Of a stretch of 64,000 nucleotides of DNA, positions 35,696 to 43,661 are shown one piece after another. Position 1 is the first letter of the stretch. The number at the start of each line of letters is the position of its first letter. Both the position numbers and the translations under genes were made by a program. The notes beneath the pieces are model-generated. The model did no database searches, had not been told where the DNA came from, and worked only from the letters and a program-made list of their open reading frames with translations. The stretch covers positions 1 through 64,000 of the forward strand of contig JAQYTT010000002.1 in assembly GCA_029433155.1 (NCBI GenBank), read 5' to 3'. This stretch comes from Lactobacillaceae bacterium L1_55_11 (lineage in GTDB: Bacteria; Bacillota; Bacilli; Lactobacillales; Lactobacillaceae).

Positions 35696-36449
35696 AAATC
35701 GCAAAGTACTTCAACAATTCTTCCTCAGTTAACTGATTTTTGGCCTCATCGCGCACGTCTAAGACGATTTTACCGGCGTTCAAGATAATCAGGCGGTTAC
35801 CATAGTGCATGGCGTCGCTGAGATTGTGGGTAATCATCAGGGCGGTTAGGTGGTTTTCAGTCACCTGCTGGTTGGTGGCATCCATCAGCTGGGCCGAGGT
35901 CTTGGGATCCAGGGCCGCCGTGTGCTCATCTAAGAGGAGCAGTTCCGGCTTAACCCGGGTAGCCATCAGGAAACTCAGGGCCTGGCGCTGCCCACCAGAC
36001 AGGTCGCCAGCGGCAGTTTGCAACCGGTTGTCCAAGTCATTGCCCATCTGGGCCGTAATCCGGCGGTATTCCATCAGCTTGGCATTGTTCAAACCGCGGG
36101 GCCGTAACGTCCGGCGCTGTCCGCGCTTTTCTGATAGGAGCAGGTTTTCGGCCACGGTCATCCGTGGTGCGGTCCCCATCTTAGGGTCCTGGAAAACCCG
36201 GCCAATCATCTGGGTCCGCTCAACCGCTGACAGGTTGGTAATGTCGCGGTCGCCGTGAAAGACTTGACCGTCACTTAAGGACAGGTTACCGGCGATGGCA
36301 TTGAAGAGGGTCGACTTACCGGCCCCGTTGGTACCCAGGACGGTGATAAAGTCGCCGTCCAAGATTTCTAGGTTCATGTCATCTAAAATCTTGTTGCCGT
36401 TGGGCACGGTGATATTGGCGTTTTTTAAGGTAATCACGGGTTTAGTCAT
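35694..36449 (-). CDS. trpZ: ABC transporter ATP-binding protein, TrpZ-like
   Basis: 251 residues. Walker A GTNGAGKST, signature LSGGQRQALSF, Walker B LLLLDEHTAALDP. It belongs with the permease and binding protein encoded upstream; the genes overlap by 8 and 4 nt. Together they match the ABC_sub_bind importer family (TrpXYZ in streptococci). Trp as substrate is inferred mainly from the leader peptide in front of the operon. Confidence 0.85.
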   Translation of the reverse strand: MTKPVITLKNANITVPNGNKILDDMNLEILDGDFITVLGTNGAGKSTLFNAIAGNLSLSDGQVFHGDRDITNLSAVERTQMIGRVFQDPKMGTAPRMTVAENLLLSEKRGQRRTLRPRGLNNAKLMEYRRITAQMGNDLDNRLQTAAGDLSGGQRQALSFLMATRVKPELLLLDEHTAALDPKTSAQLMDATNQQVTENHLTALMITHNLSDAMHYGNRLIILNAGKIVLDVRDEAKNQLTEEELLKYFAI

Positions 36450-37341
36450 GTGGACGGACTCCCTTCTTTAAGATGCCATCGAGGCGCAGGGCCTTGCGGA
36501 ACTGCGGTAGCATCATGGCCAGGGCCAAGATAATCGAAGAAATCAGGTTCAGGTCGTTGGTGCTAAAGCCAAGCTGCAAGACGGCCAGCAGTACCAAACG
36601 GTAAATGATGGAACCAATGATAACGGCAATCAGGCGCTCATTGAGGCTGAGATTACCAAAGATGACTTCTCCGATGATAATTGAGGCCAGGGCAATGACG
36701 ATGATCCCAATCCCCATGTTAATATCGGCGTAGCCATTGCTTTGGGCAATAACCGCACCACCAAAAGCGATCAGACCGTTCGATAGCATCAGGCCCATAA
36801 TGGTCATCCGATCAGTTCGAATCCCAAAGGCCTGGGCCATTTGCGGGTTGTCCCCGGTAGCGATGAAGGCCTGGCCTAACTCAGTTTGTAAGAACCAGAT
36901 TAGGGCGGCGGTCACGATCACGATGATAATCAGACCCAGCACCACCATGTCAAAGTAACGGGGGAGGCTCTGTAAGAAGGCATTGCTAAAAATGGTTTTC
37001 TGGTTCAGCAGGGAGATGTTGGCCGAACCCATAATCCGCAGGTTGATTGACAGGCAGGCGGTCATCACCAAGATACCAGCCAGTAGGACTGGGATTTTAC
37101 CCTTAGTATAGAGAATTCCGGTGGTAAAGCCGGCCAGGGAACCGGCCACAAAGGCCACCAGGCTGGCTAAGATTGGTGACACGCCGTGGACAATCAAGGT
37201 CACCGCCGTGGCTGCGCCCAAGGGGAAGGAACCTTCCACCGTCATATCAGGGAAGTCTAGGATTCGGAAGGTTAGAAAGAGGGCAATCCCTAAGATGGAC
37301 CAGAGAATCCCCTGGCCAATACTGGAAACAATGATACTCAT
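36442..37341 (-). CDS. trpY: ABC transporter permease, TrpY-like
   Basis: 299 residues, about eight or nine membrane helices, of the BPD_transp_2/LivH-like permease family (LFLTFRILDFPDMTVEGSFPLGAA, GDNPQMAQAFGIRTDRMTIMGL). It is the membrane channel of the importer and is translationally coupled to both neighbours. Confidence 0.87.
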   Translation of the reverse strand: MSIIVSSIGQGILWSILGIALFLTFRILDFPDMTVEGSFPLGAATAVTLIVHGVSPILASLVAFVAGSLAGFTTGILYTKGKIPVLLAGILVMTACLSINLRIMGSANISLLNQKTIFSNAFLQSLPRYFDMVVLGLIIIVIVTAALIWFLQTELGQAFIATGDNPQMAQAFGIRTDRMTIMGLMLSNGLIAFGGAVIAQSNGYADINMGIGIIVIALASIIIGEVIFGNLSLNERLIAVIIGSIIYRLVLLAVLQLGFSTNDLNLISSIILALAMMLPQFRKALRLDGILKKGVRPHD

Positions 37342-38336
37342 TGGATGACCTCCCCATTTTCCTTGGCTTGCTGTACGAGCTTATCTGGTAAATCAATGCC
37401 CAAAGTCTGGGCTTCCTTCAAATTAATCACCGGTTCACCCTTGGTAACCGACACAACCGGCATGGTTGCGGTCTTCTTACCCTTCAGCACCTCACCGGCC
37501 ATCTTACCGGTCTGGTAACCAATCTGATACTGGCTAACTGCGATAGTGGCAATCCCGCCGTCCTTAACCATGGTATCGGCGGCGGGGATGACTGGAATCT
37601 TGTTTTGGTTGGTGACGTTGACCAGGGTCTTCATCGCTGAGGCCACCCCGTTATCCTGGGGCGCATAAACGACGTCGACCTGGTTGGCCATGGTTTCAGC
37701 GACCTGCTGCATGTCATTGGTGCTAGCAATCGTATAAAGCTTAACCTTAAAGCCCTGGCTCTCGGCTAACTTGGCCATCTTTTTGGCATGGTAGGTACCA
37801 CCGTGGTCAGAAGAAGTGTAGATAATGCCCAGGGTCTTGGCCTTGGGGACCACTTCCTTGATAACACCCAGGTGGGCCTGGAGGGGTGAGTCACCTGAAG
37901 TTCCAGAAACGTTACCACCGGGCTTGTTGATGGACTTAACCAGGCCAGCTCCGACTGGGTCGGTAATCCCGCCCATTAAGACCGGCGTCTGGCCATCGGC
38001 GGCCTTGGCCAGGGAAAGGGCGGCTGGCGTCGCAATCCCAATGGTTACCTTGGCGTGTTCGTTGATAAACTTTTGGGCCATGGTCTTTAAGTTCGACTGG
38101 TCGGCCTGGGCGTTTTGGTAGTCGATTTTAATGTTCTTACCATTCACAAAGCCTTCATCCTTCAGGCCGGCGATAGCACCGTTGTGGATTTGATCTAAGG
38201 CTGGGTGGGTCACTAGTTGGAGGATTCCCACAGTGGGGATGCCCTTTTGACTTTGTTCGTCATTGCTGGATTTGAAGAAGGCCACCACCAGGAAGGCGGC
38301 AATGACCCCAATGAAGGTTAGTAGACGTTTGTTCAT
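37338..38336 (-). CDS. trpX: ABC substrate-binding protein, TrpX-like
   Basis: 332 residues from ATG 38336 (GGGAG 9 nt upstream); a longer reading to 38474 would run back through the leader hairpins. The N-terminal hydrophobic segment (about 5-20) has no lipobox Cys, so it is probably an uncleaved anchor. The ABC_sub_bind pattern is clear: VGILQLVTHPALDQIHNGAIAGL, ITDPVGAGLVKSINKPGGNVSGTS, LGIIYTSSDHGG, VVYAPQDNGVASAM. Expression appears controlled by the attenuator upstream. Confidence 0.88.
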   Translation of the reverse strand: MNKRLLTFIGVIAAFLVVAFFKSSNDEQSQKGIPTVGILQLVTHPALDQIHNGAIAGLKDEGFVNGKNIKIDYQNAQADQSNLKTMAQKFINEHAKVTIGIATPAALSLAKAADGQTPVLMGGITDPVGAGLVKSINKPGGNVSGTSGDSPLQAHLGVIKEVVPKAKTLGIIYTSSDHGGTYHAKKMAKLAESQGFKVKLYTIASTNDMQQVAETMANQVDVVYAPQDNGVASAMKTLVNVTNQNKIPVIPAADTMVKDGGIATIAVSQYQIGYQTGKMAGEVLKGKKTATMPVVSVTKGEPVINLKEAQTLGIDLPDKLVQQAKENGEVIQ

Positions 38337-38343
38337 GTTCTTT

Positions 38344-38388
38344 CTCCCAAAATGAAAAGACCTCGGCACCCAGAGGCTACCGAAGTCT
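38344..38388 (-). terminator. Promoter-distal terminator hairpin of the trpXYZ leader
   Basis: AGACTTCGGTA pairs with TGCCGAGGTCT (11 bp, two G-U) and is followed by TTTTCATTTT on the minus strand, ending just before the trpX ribosome binding site. Confidence 0.75.
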
Positions 38389-38456
38389 AAAAAGAAAAGC
38401 CGGCTGGGTCCTTCCCAGACAGGCATTTTTTGCGCATTACAAATTAGCCGGCTGGG
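38389..38456 (-). terminator. First terminator-like hairpin of the trpXYZ leader
   Basis: The two AGCCGGCT copies (38446-38453 and 38398-38405) pair with each other and are followed by TTTCTTTTT. The inner CTGGG can pair with either flanking CCCAG copy, so alternative forms exist. Confidence 0.65.
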
Positions 38457-38458
38457 AC

Positions 38459-38518
38459 AATCAGGTTGTGCCACAGCTTGCCTTGGTTAGGAAAGCTGAT
38501 TTACCGGCGCCACCAAGG
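38459..38518 (-). promoter_or_regulatory. Mutually exclusive stems of the trp attenuator
   Basis: CCTTGGT over the Trp codons (38512-38518) pairs with ACCAAGG (38481-38487). CAGCTT (38493-38498) pairs with AAGCTG (38474-38479), and AATCAG (38496-38501) with CTGATT (38459-38464). The last two share bases and cannot form together. A ribosome stalled at the Trp codons would cover the first strand. Confidence 0.6.
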
Positions 38519-38548
38519 GCGGTTAACTTGTGCTTGAAGCTTTAACAT
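38501..38548 (-). CDS. Trp leader peptide MLKLQAQVNRPWWRR
   Basis: A 15-residue ORF with adjacent Trp codons at positions 12 and 13 and a TAA stop. GGGAG (38558-38562) lies 9 nt upstream of the ATG. It begins about 24 nt after the predicted transcription start and about 165 nt before trpX. Trp is the rarest residue, and two in a row in a 15-residue reading frame placed before competing hairpins and a terminator is the hallmark of ribosome-mediated attenuation, known from trp operons of other bacteria. I infer that low charged tRNA-Trp stalls the ribosome here and raises importer expression. Confidence 0.8.
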   Translation of the reverse strand: MLKLQAQVNRPWWRR

Positions 38549-38578
38549 GCAATGCAACTCCCAAGTTTTAATAGGTTG

Positions 38579-38607
38579 AGATTACTGGATTCTAGCGGGG
38601 TTGTCAA
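38579..38607 (-). promoter_or_regulatory. trpXYZ promoter
   Basis: TTGACA (38602-38607) and TAATCT (38579-38584) with a 17-bp spacer on the minus strand; start expected near 38572. Confidence 0.85.
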
Positions 38608-38755
38608 CTTTATTCTAGTGGTTGGACCGTCTGAAAGTGAATCTTCATTTGGCCTAAGTCGCCTTTTCATCGATTAAGGTTAATGTAAAATAAGTATAGA
38701 TAAGCTTACTGCTGTGCAGACTATGCGCTATCAATTATCAGTAGAGGAAAGAACT

Positions 38756-38929
38756 ATGATTCAAACCAAAACAGTTTCTAGTATGACATCAGCCCACGCT
38801 TTTAATAAGAAGATGAACAATACTTTAAAGCGTATCCAAGGTGACGGGCATAAAATTATTGATATCAAAACGTCGTCTTCAGTCTGGTTTTATTATATCG
38901 GCATGATTATTTATGAAGAGCAGGGATGA
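38756..38929 (+). CDS. Small protein, Cse60-like
   Basis: 57 residues from ATG 38756 (GAGGAAAG 6 nt upstream). HKIIDIKTSSSVWFYYIGMIIYEE near the C-terminus resembles the Cse60 family of small Firmicute proteins, which have IDIQYS..yYSAMIIYE. Function is not known in non-sporulating species. A bidirectional terminator follows. Confidence 0.5.
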   Translation: MIQTKTVSSMTSAHAFNKKMNNTLKRIQGDGHKIIDIKTSSSVWFYYIGMIIYEEQG

Positions 38930-38955
38930 AATCTAGTTAGCGTGATAGTAAACTA

Positions 38956-38988
38956 TAAAAACCACCGAACTTAACCTCGGGGGTTTTT
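38956..38988. terminator. Bidirectional terminator
   Basis: AAAAACCACCGA / CTCGGGGGTTTTT, between two convergent small genes. Confidence 0.75.
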
Positions 38989-39217
38989 AAATCGCTAATT
39001 TTTCTACTTCGTTAACTGGTAATAATTTGTATTTCAAAATCATTTTGATGGCATAGGGGTACAAACTTCCATGCATAACTACCCAGTCATCTGGTGAAAT
39101 TTCACCATCTTCAGCATATTTTTTTGCGTAAGGTTTTACATCAGCGTATTTTAAGTTGAAGAAAACTTTTGCCTCATTGGCTAGGCCGTCGATTAAATAC
39201 TTCTTATCGCTATTCAT
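38987..39217 (-). CDS. Unknown small protein
   Basis: 76 residues, no family recognised, soluble, with mixed charge and many aromatic residues (VFFNLKYADVKPYAKKYAEDGEISPDDWVVMHGSLYPY). AGAAGG 8 nt before the ATG supports translation. Confidence 0.55.
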   Translation of the reverse strand: MNSDKKYLIDGLANEAKVFFNLKYADVKPYAKKYAEDGEISPDDWVVMHGSLYPYAIKMILKYKLLPVNEVEKLAI

Positions 39218-39396
39218 TCTAGTACCTTCTTAAACATGGCTTAACATTGTTTAAAAAGGTTGGGCGACATTTGTCTACCACTCCATCTGCCCATGTCTAA
39301 AAACCGTCCAGTTATGCTAAGTCAAAGCTATAGGTGCACTACTATCAGCGATTCGGGGCTCTTTCCACTAGAGCCAAAAATTAGTATTACTCAAAC
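39218..39396. other. Gap without a recognised gene
   Basis: A hairpin GGCTCT-ttccact-AGAGCC at about 39357-39375 is followed by AAAAA, so it may serve as a weak terminator on either strand. Nothing else seen. Confidence 0.35.
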
Positions 39397-39427
39397 AAAA
39401 AAAGAGCCCCCGAGTAGGCTCTTTTTT
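39397..39427. terminator. Terminator of the nitroreductase gene
   Basis: AAAAAAAGAGCC / GGCTCTTTTTT stem, symmetrical enough for both strands. Confidence 0.85.
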
Positions 39428-39449
39428 ACACATTCAATTAATTATTCAA

Positions 39450-40055
39450 TTACTTGGTGAAAAGCTTGAAGCGCTCATCATCAGGCATGTAATCCTTAGA
39501 TCCAGCTGGTGCTTCGATTGTGCCGAATGGCATTTCGCCGCGCAGCTTCCAGTTTGAAGGAATGTCGAAAGCTTCCGCTACGGCCTGGTCAATTAATGGG
39601 TTGTAGTGCTGGATTGAAGCGCCCAGGTCGGCCTCAGTCAGGGTCAACCAAACTGAGTACAAGGCGATTCCAATGGCTTCTTCAGACCAGTCGTAAAAGT
39701 TGTCCTTGTAGCTTGGGAACTGTTCTTCCAAACCATGGACAACGTCCATGTCAGTGAAGTACAAAACCGTACCAAAACCAGACTTAAAGGATCCGTTAAC
39801 TTTTTGTTCAGTAGTTTCAAAGACGTCTGGGTTCTTAACCACCTTACGCAGGGTGTCCAAGACCATGTCCCAGAGCTTCTTGTGGGCATCACCGGTCAAA
39901 GTCACGGCCCGAACTGACTGGCTGTTAAAGGCTGTAGGCGCATCCTTGATGGCCTCGTTAACCATGCCAAAGAGTTCTTCCGGCGTCTGCTTAACCTGGT
40001 CACCCAGGGCGTAAATGCTACGACGCTTCTTTTGTAAATCGTTAAATGCTGACAT
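39450..40055 (-). CDS. Nitroreductase-family protein
   Basis: 201 residues. The FMN-phosphate-binding start KKRRSIYALGD, a central DWSEEAIGIALYSVWLTLTEADLGASIQHYNP and a C-terminal MPFGTI are typical of the small HBN/YdgI/MhqN-type nitroreductases, which reduce nitro or quinone compounds with NAD(P)H. It is divergent from an Rrf2-like gene, which probably controls it. CGGAGG precedes the ATG. Confidence 0.87.
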   Translation of the reverse strand: MSAFNDLQKKRRSIYALGDQVKQTPEELFGMVNEAIKDAPTAFNSQSVRAVTLTGDAHKKLWDMVLDTLRKVVKNPDVFETTEQKVNGSFKSGFGTVLYFTDMDVVHGLEEQFPSYKDNFYDWSEEAIGIALYSVWLTLTEADLGASIQHYNPLIDQAVAEAFDIPSNWKLRGEMPFGTIEAPAGSKDYMPDDERFKLFTK

Positions 40056-40093
40056 ATTTCTGCCTCCGTGTTATTTATAAAAGTACAGGTGCT

Positions 40094-40141
40094 ATGATAT
40101 AATCGATTTAACGAAATGTCAAACTTCAATTCGACGAATTG
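40094..40141 (-). promoter_or_regulatory. Nitroreductase promoter and adjacent palindromic operator
   Basis: Minus strand: TTGACA (40117-40122), 17 bp, TATCAT (40094-40099). Immediately upstream of the -35 is CAATTCG-a-CGAATTG (40127-40141), a perfect 7+1+7 palindrome, placed between the two divergent genes and a likely regulator site. Confidence 0.7.
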
Positions 40142-40161
40142 CCATGTAAGGAGTTTTAGCG

Positions 40162-40599
40162 ATGAAACCTTCTTTAAAATTAAGTGATGCCCTGCATATC
40201 CTGACCTATATCCAGGTCTTTTCGAATGGTCAGCCCCTCTCCAGTGCGGCCATTGCCCAAAGTATCAACACCAATCCCACTCGGGTACGCCGCCTGATGG
40301 CTGACTTGAAACGGGCCGGACTGATGCATGCCAGCGCTGGGGTGGCCCAGCCGGGCCTTTGTAAGCAGCCCGCTGAAATCACCATTTTAGATGTCTACCA
40401 GGCCGTTGATGGGGAAAGCCCCCTGCTAAGTCCGGACCAGAACACCAGCCAGGACTGTCCGGTTGGCCGTCAAATTGCCCAGGTCTTAGATCACCAGTAC
40501 CAAAAGGTTGAAGCGGCCGCTCAGGCTGAAATGCAGCAAATCACCCTGGCTGATATCATGGCCGAACTGGACGTGCCCGCTGGTAGTCGGCCGGCCTAA
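40162..40599 (+). CDS. Rrf2-family transcriptional regulator
   Basis: 145 residues. A winged helix-turn-helix (about 7-58: LSDALHILTYIQVF, SSAAIAQSINTNPTRVRRLMADL) is followed by a dimerisation part. Two Cys (67 in GLCKQ and 99 in DCPVG) lie where cluster-binding or thiol-sensing Rrf2 proteins keep cysteines, but a third is missing, so thiol redox sensing is more likely than Fe-S binding. It faces the nitroreductase across a 106-bp region with a palindrome. Confidence 0.85.
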   Translation: MKPSLKLSDALHILTYIQVFSNGQPLSSAAIAQSINTNPTRVRRLMADLKRAGLMHASAGVAQPGLCKQPAEITILDVYQAVDGESPLLSPDQNTSQDCPVGRQIAQVLDHQYQKVEAAAQAEMQQITLADIMAELDVPAGSRPA

Positions 40600-40638
40600 A
40601 GATTTGGTAATTGGGCCTGGCCCTGTTAGGATACAGTT

Positions 40639-41043
40639 ATGAATACAGCCAAGAAAATCCCATTAGAATTGCTGGTGGTGGCCCTGGGTGGTTGCCTGGG
40701 TGGCGGTCTCCGCTATCTCTTAGGTCAAATTCCCTTCTGGGGACCTCTGCCACTCACGACCCTCTTAATTAACTGGGTTGGTAGCTTTGCCCTGGCCTTA
40801 TTGGGCGTTTACCTGGCCCAACATGATGACGTTAGTTATCTTTGGCCAAGTTTCGTTGGTACTGGGATTTTAGGTGGCTTTACCACCTTTTCCACGATGA
40901 TTCTGCAGGTTTACCAGCAGTACTATCTCAGTCCGGTGATTGCCATTGCTTACCTAGTGGCCAGCCTGGTTGGGGCGATTGTCCTAATTGACCTGGCCCA
41001 CGGCCTGGGTGCCAAACTGTTCAAGGGGGCTAGTCATGACTAA
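40639..41043 (+). CDS. crcB: Fluoride channel Fluc subunit 1
   Basis: 134 residues, four membrane helices. GGCLGGGLRYLLG, LLINWVGSFALALLG and GTGILGGFTTFSTM are the family motifs, the last including the pore Phe/Thr residues. Fluc channels export fluoride. Two different half-genes overlapping by 8 nt indicate an antiparallel heterodimer. No fluoride riboswitch was seen in the 39 nt before it. A short AGGA site precedes the ATG. Confidence 0.93.
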   Translation: MNTAKKIPLELLVVALGGCLGGGLRYLLGQIPFWGPLPLTTLLINWVGSFALALLGVYLAQHDDVSYLWPSFVGTGILGGFTTFSTMILQVYQQYYLSPVIAIAYLVASLVGAIVLIDLAHGLGAKLFKGASHD

Positions 41044-41386
41044 TTTCTTACTTGCTGCTCTTGGGGCTGGTATTGGTGCGGCCCTGCGCTACCTGGTGAT
41101 TGTGATTTGGCCGCTGCGCTCGCGCCAGTTTACTGCCATCTTTATCGTAAACGTGGTTGGCGCCCTCATCATGGGTTACTTTAGCCAGCAGGTGATGACC
41201 AACACTGCCTTTACGTTCTGGGGTGTCGGCGTGCTGGGTGGCTTGACGACCTTTAGTACGATGATGACCCAAAGTCGTCAGCAAAATGGTATGGGCGGCC
41301 AGCTTGGCTACCTCTTCTTACAGGTTGGCTTTGGCTTGGTCGCCTTTGCCCTGGGGATGATTCTAGGCACCCGCTTTGGTCTATAG
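41036..41386 (+). CDS. crcB: Fluoride channel Fluc subunit 2
   Basis: 116 residues from ATG 41036, inside the end of the first Fluc gene. GAGIGAALRYLVI, FIVNVVGALIMGYF and GVLGGLTTFSTM repeat the family motifs with four helices. It is translationally coupled to its partner. Confidence 0.93.
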   Translation: MTNFLLAALGAGIGAALRYLVIVIWPLRSRQFTAIFIVNVVGALIMGYFSQQVMTNTAFTFWGVGVLGGLTTFSTMMTQSRQQNGMGGQLGYLFLQVGFGLVAFALGMILGTRFGL

Positions 41387-41415
41387 GTGCCCGCCCATAC
41401 AGATTTAATATAGGT

Positions 41416-41448
41416 AAAAAGCAGACTCTGTAACGGTCTGCTTTTTTA
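41416..41448 (+). terminator. Terminator of the Fluc pair
   Basis: AAAAAGCAGAC / GTCTGCTTTTTT. Confidence 0.85.
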
Positions 41449-41561
41449 TTGGTCTTCAAACCAGGCTAAAAATGATAGAATACCCTTAGTGATTTTGATT
41501 TGGTGCATTGCGGTGTCTGACTGGCACGGCAAATGGCCGGATAGTAGTTCAGGAGATTTGT

Positions 41562-42443
41562 ATGCGTCATACAGCAGTTATTGTGGACTCATCAGCGGCC
41601 CTGCCCCTGGCAACCCGCAACCATTACCATATCTACGAGGTGGGCGTGCCCATCCTCTTTGGTAAGGAAACTTATATTGGCGGTCGCGACATTAAGACCC
41701 TTGGTCAGTTAGTTGACGTGATTAAGGAAAAAAACGTCCTGCCGACCACCTCTCAGCCCACGCCGGGTGAATGGGAACAGGTCTTAAACGAGGCTAAGGA
41801 CGCTGGCTACACCAGCGCCATTATCATTACTCTGTCTTCAGGAATTTCGGGTGCCTTTCAGACGGCCCACCTGGTGGCCGAGGAGTACGAGGGTCTCGAC
41901 CAGGTCGCGGTGATTGATTCCCACCTGACCAACATGGGGGCCGGCGAACAGGCCCTTTTGGCAGCTAGCCTCGCTGAAGAAGACCGGCCGGTGGATGAGA
42001 TTGTTGATGCCGTCAAGGATCTCCAGTCGACCCTCCAGGTCCGCTTTGTGGTCAATGATATTTCCCACCTACAACGGACTGGCCGCCTATCACGAGGACA
42101 GGCATTAATCGGTGGTTTGTTAAATATCAAGCCCCTCTTGTCCTTTGATGTCCAGGGAGAGGGTAAGATTGGCGCCATTGGTAAGGCCCGCAAGATGAGC
42201 GGGGCCTTTCGGGAAATTAAGGAAGCCTTCGCAGATTCTTTGGCCCACGCTGATTACCCCGTCCGGGCCTACGTGGTTGATGGAAATAATCCAAAGCTGG
42301 GTGACAAGTGGCTCAAGGACTTGCAGGCCGAATTTCCCGCCGTCCAGTTTGAGCGGGCATCCATGGATCCGGTCATTGGTGTTCACACCGGTGATGGCGG
42401 CATGGCGCTTATCTGGTCACGGGACTGGAAGGACATGGTTTAA
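41562..42443 (+). CDS. DegV-family fatty-acid-binding protein
   Basis: 293 residues from ATG 41562 (AGGAG 6 nt upstream); an upstream reading from 41508 lacks a site. VIVDSSAALP at the start, TTSQPTPGEW (about 68-77) and SSGISGAFQTA (about 93-103) are the fatty-acid-contact motifs. FakB-type DegV proteins present fatty acids to the FakA kinase; fakA is not in the window. Confidence 0.9.
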   Translation: MRHTAVIVDSSAALPLATRNHYHIYEVGVPILFGKETYIGGRDIKTLGQLVDVIKEKNVLPTTSQPTPGEWEQVLNEAKDAGYTSAIIITLSSGISGAFQTAHLVAEEYEGLDQVAVIDSHLTNMGAGEQALLAASLAEEDRPVDEIVDAVKDLQSTLQVRFVVNDISHLQRTGRLSRGQALIGGLLNIKPLLSFDVQGEGKIGAIGKARKMSGAFREIKEAFADSLAHADYPVRAYVVDGNNPKLGDKWLKDLQAEFPAVQFERASMDPVIGVHTGDGGMALIWSRDWKDMV

Positions 42444-42464
42444 GTGGTCTAAATTTGGCCAAAC

Positions 42465-42494
42465 AAAAAAGTCAGCCAAACGGCTGACTTTTTC
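42465..42494. terminator. Bidirectional terminator
   Basis: AAAAAGTCAGCC-aaac-GGCTGACTTTTT. Confidence 0.92.
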
Positions 42495-42501
42495 TAAAGC
42501 T

Positions 42502-42858
42502 TTATTTAGCAGTGACCAGGTTCTTAACCCCGAGACTGTCGTCAATCATACCACCGTTGCCTGAAAGCGTGTAACGTAGGTACTTCTCCTTGACGTCGAT
42601 GGTCATTTCAGGCTGCATCTGGTCTTCGGAGTACTTCTTAGCGTGCACTTCGCCCAGGTTACTTGGGATAACCAGTTGGAAGTCGTGCAGGTCAGCATCC
42701 TTATCAACAAAGAGCAGGTTGAAGGAAACTGACAGGGTGCAGTTGGCCTCATGTGAGAAAGGACCAACGCCATCGTCAAAATCTAAGACCATGGTTACGT
42801 CATCGCCGAGGTACTTCTCAAGGCGCTCTTTAGCAGCTGGTGTGAATGTGATTTCCAT
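42502..42858 (-). CDS. HesB/IscA-fold protein (YneR-like)
   Basis: 118 residues. FTPAAKERLEKYL at the start and the beta-rich remainder match the HesB-like fold of the YneR type, often annotated as iron-sulfur cluster biosynthesis family. The C-terminal CGC cysteines of true A-type carriers are absent; a single Cys is at ANCTLS. A cluster-carrier role is therefore doubtful. GGAGG precedes the ATG. Confidence 0.75.
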   Translation of the reverse strand: MEITFTPAAKERLEKYLGDDVTMVLDFDDGVGPFSHEANCTLSVSFNLLFVDKDADLHDFQLVIPSNLGEVHAKKYSEDQMQPEMTIDVKEKYLRYTLSGNGGMIDDSLGVKNLVTAK

Positions 42859-42990
42859 AAATGTAATTCCTCCGTTTGATTATTTAACTCTTCTATATTG
42901 TACGAAATAGCATTCCTTTTGTCAAATTGGTATAGTTCTTATTTATCGCTTGCTAAGGGGATTTTCTAAAGTCTAGCAAAGGTTGGCATT

Positions 42991-43632
42991 ATGCAACAAC
43001 GGTCCCGGAAATATCAGATTACCTATGAAGTTTTAAACACAGTTACCCATGGATTGGGCTTTGTTCTCGCGATTTTAGCCGGCATCTTTCTCCTGGTCCA
43101 TATTGCTGAACAGGATCCTAGTCCTCTGGAGCTGACGGCCATTCTAATCTATATTATTTCGATTAGCCTGTTTCTCCTGGCCTCGACCCTCTTTCACGCC
43201 CTGGTCTTTACCCGGGCCGCCAAGGTTTTTCAGTTCTTAGACCATGCCGGGATTTACCTGGTGATTCTGGGTTCCTATACGCCCTACACCTGGCTCTTTA
43301 TTCACGGCTGGGTTGGCTGGGCGATTTGGGGGATGATTGCCGCCATGACCGTGGCCGGGCTGATCTACGACTTTTTCTGGGTTGGCCGTTGGCCCTGGGT
43401 GTCGGTGGTGATTTACCTAGTGATGGGCTGGATGATCCTCTTGGCCATGCCTATCTTGTGGGGTTCCCTTAGTCATTTAGCCTTCTGGTTGCTGCTGGCC
43501 GGTGGGGTCGTGTACTCCCTGGGCACCATCTTCTATCTTATTCCTAAGATTCCAATGGGCCATGTCTACTGGCACATGTTTGTCCTGCTCGGGGCTGGTC
43601 TGATGTATGTCAGTGTCTACCTTTCTCTATAA
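42991..43632 (+). CDS. Hemolysin III / PAQR-type membrane protein
   Basis: 213 residues with seven membrane helices. The conserved metal-site residues are in NTVTHGLG, STLFHALVF, LDHAGIYLVILGSYTPY and GHVYWHMFVLLGA. This is the YqfA/Hly-III family related to adiponectin receptors; the bacterial role is unclear. Terminated by a short hairpin. Confidence 0.9.
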   Translation: MQQRSRKYQITYEVLNTVTHGLGFVLAILAGIFLLVHIAEQDPSPLELTAILIYIISISLFLLASTLFHALVFTRAAKVFQFLDHAGIYLVILGSYTPYTWLFIHGWVGWAIWGMIAAMTVAGLIYDFFWVGRWPWVSVVIYLVMGWMILLAMPILWGSLSHLAFWLLLAGGVVYSLGTIFYLIPKIPMGHVYWHMFVLLGAGLMYVSVYLSL

Positions 43633-43633
43633 A

Positions 43634-43661
43634 TAAAAAAACAGCCGTTTGGCTGTTTTTA
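43634..43661. terminator. Bidirectional terminator
   Basis: AAAAAACAGCC-gttt-GGCTGTTTTT. Confidence 0.88.

Noticed and set aside
35809-36258. 149-residue plus-strand ORF
   Set aside because: Antisense shadow of the TrpZ-like ATPase gene.
38508-38518. T-box-like string GGTGGCGCC in the trpXYZ leader
   Set aside because: It lacks the conserved ACC core, lies only about 60 nt from the transcription start so no Stem I fits, and the T run is over 100 nt away. The same bases are Trp codons of a well-formed leader ORF.
40600-40638. Fluoride riboswitch before the Fluc genes
   Set aside because: Only 39 nt are available and the conserved riboswitch core is absent.
40621-40639. Leaderless start of the first Fluc gene
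   Set aside because: TAGGAT lies close to the ATG and could be a -10 box, but the same bases provide an AGGA ribosome binding site, so co-transcription from the Rrf2 gene is equally good.
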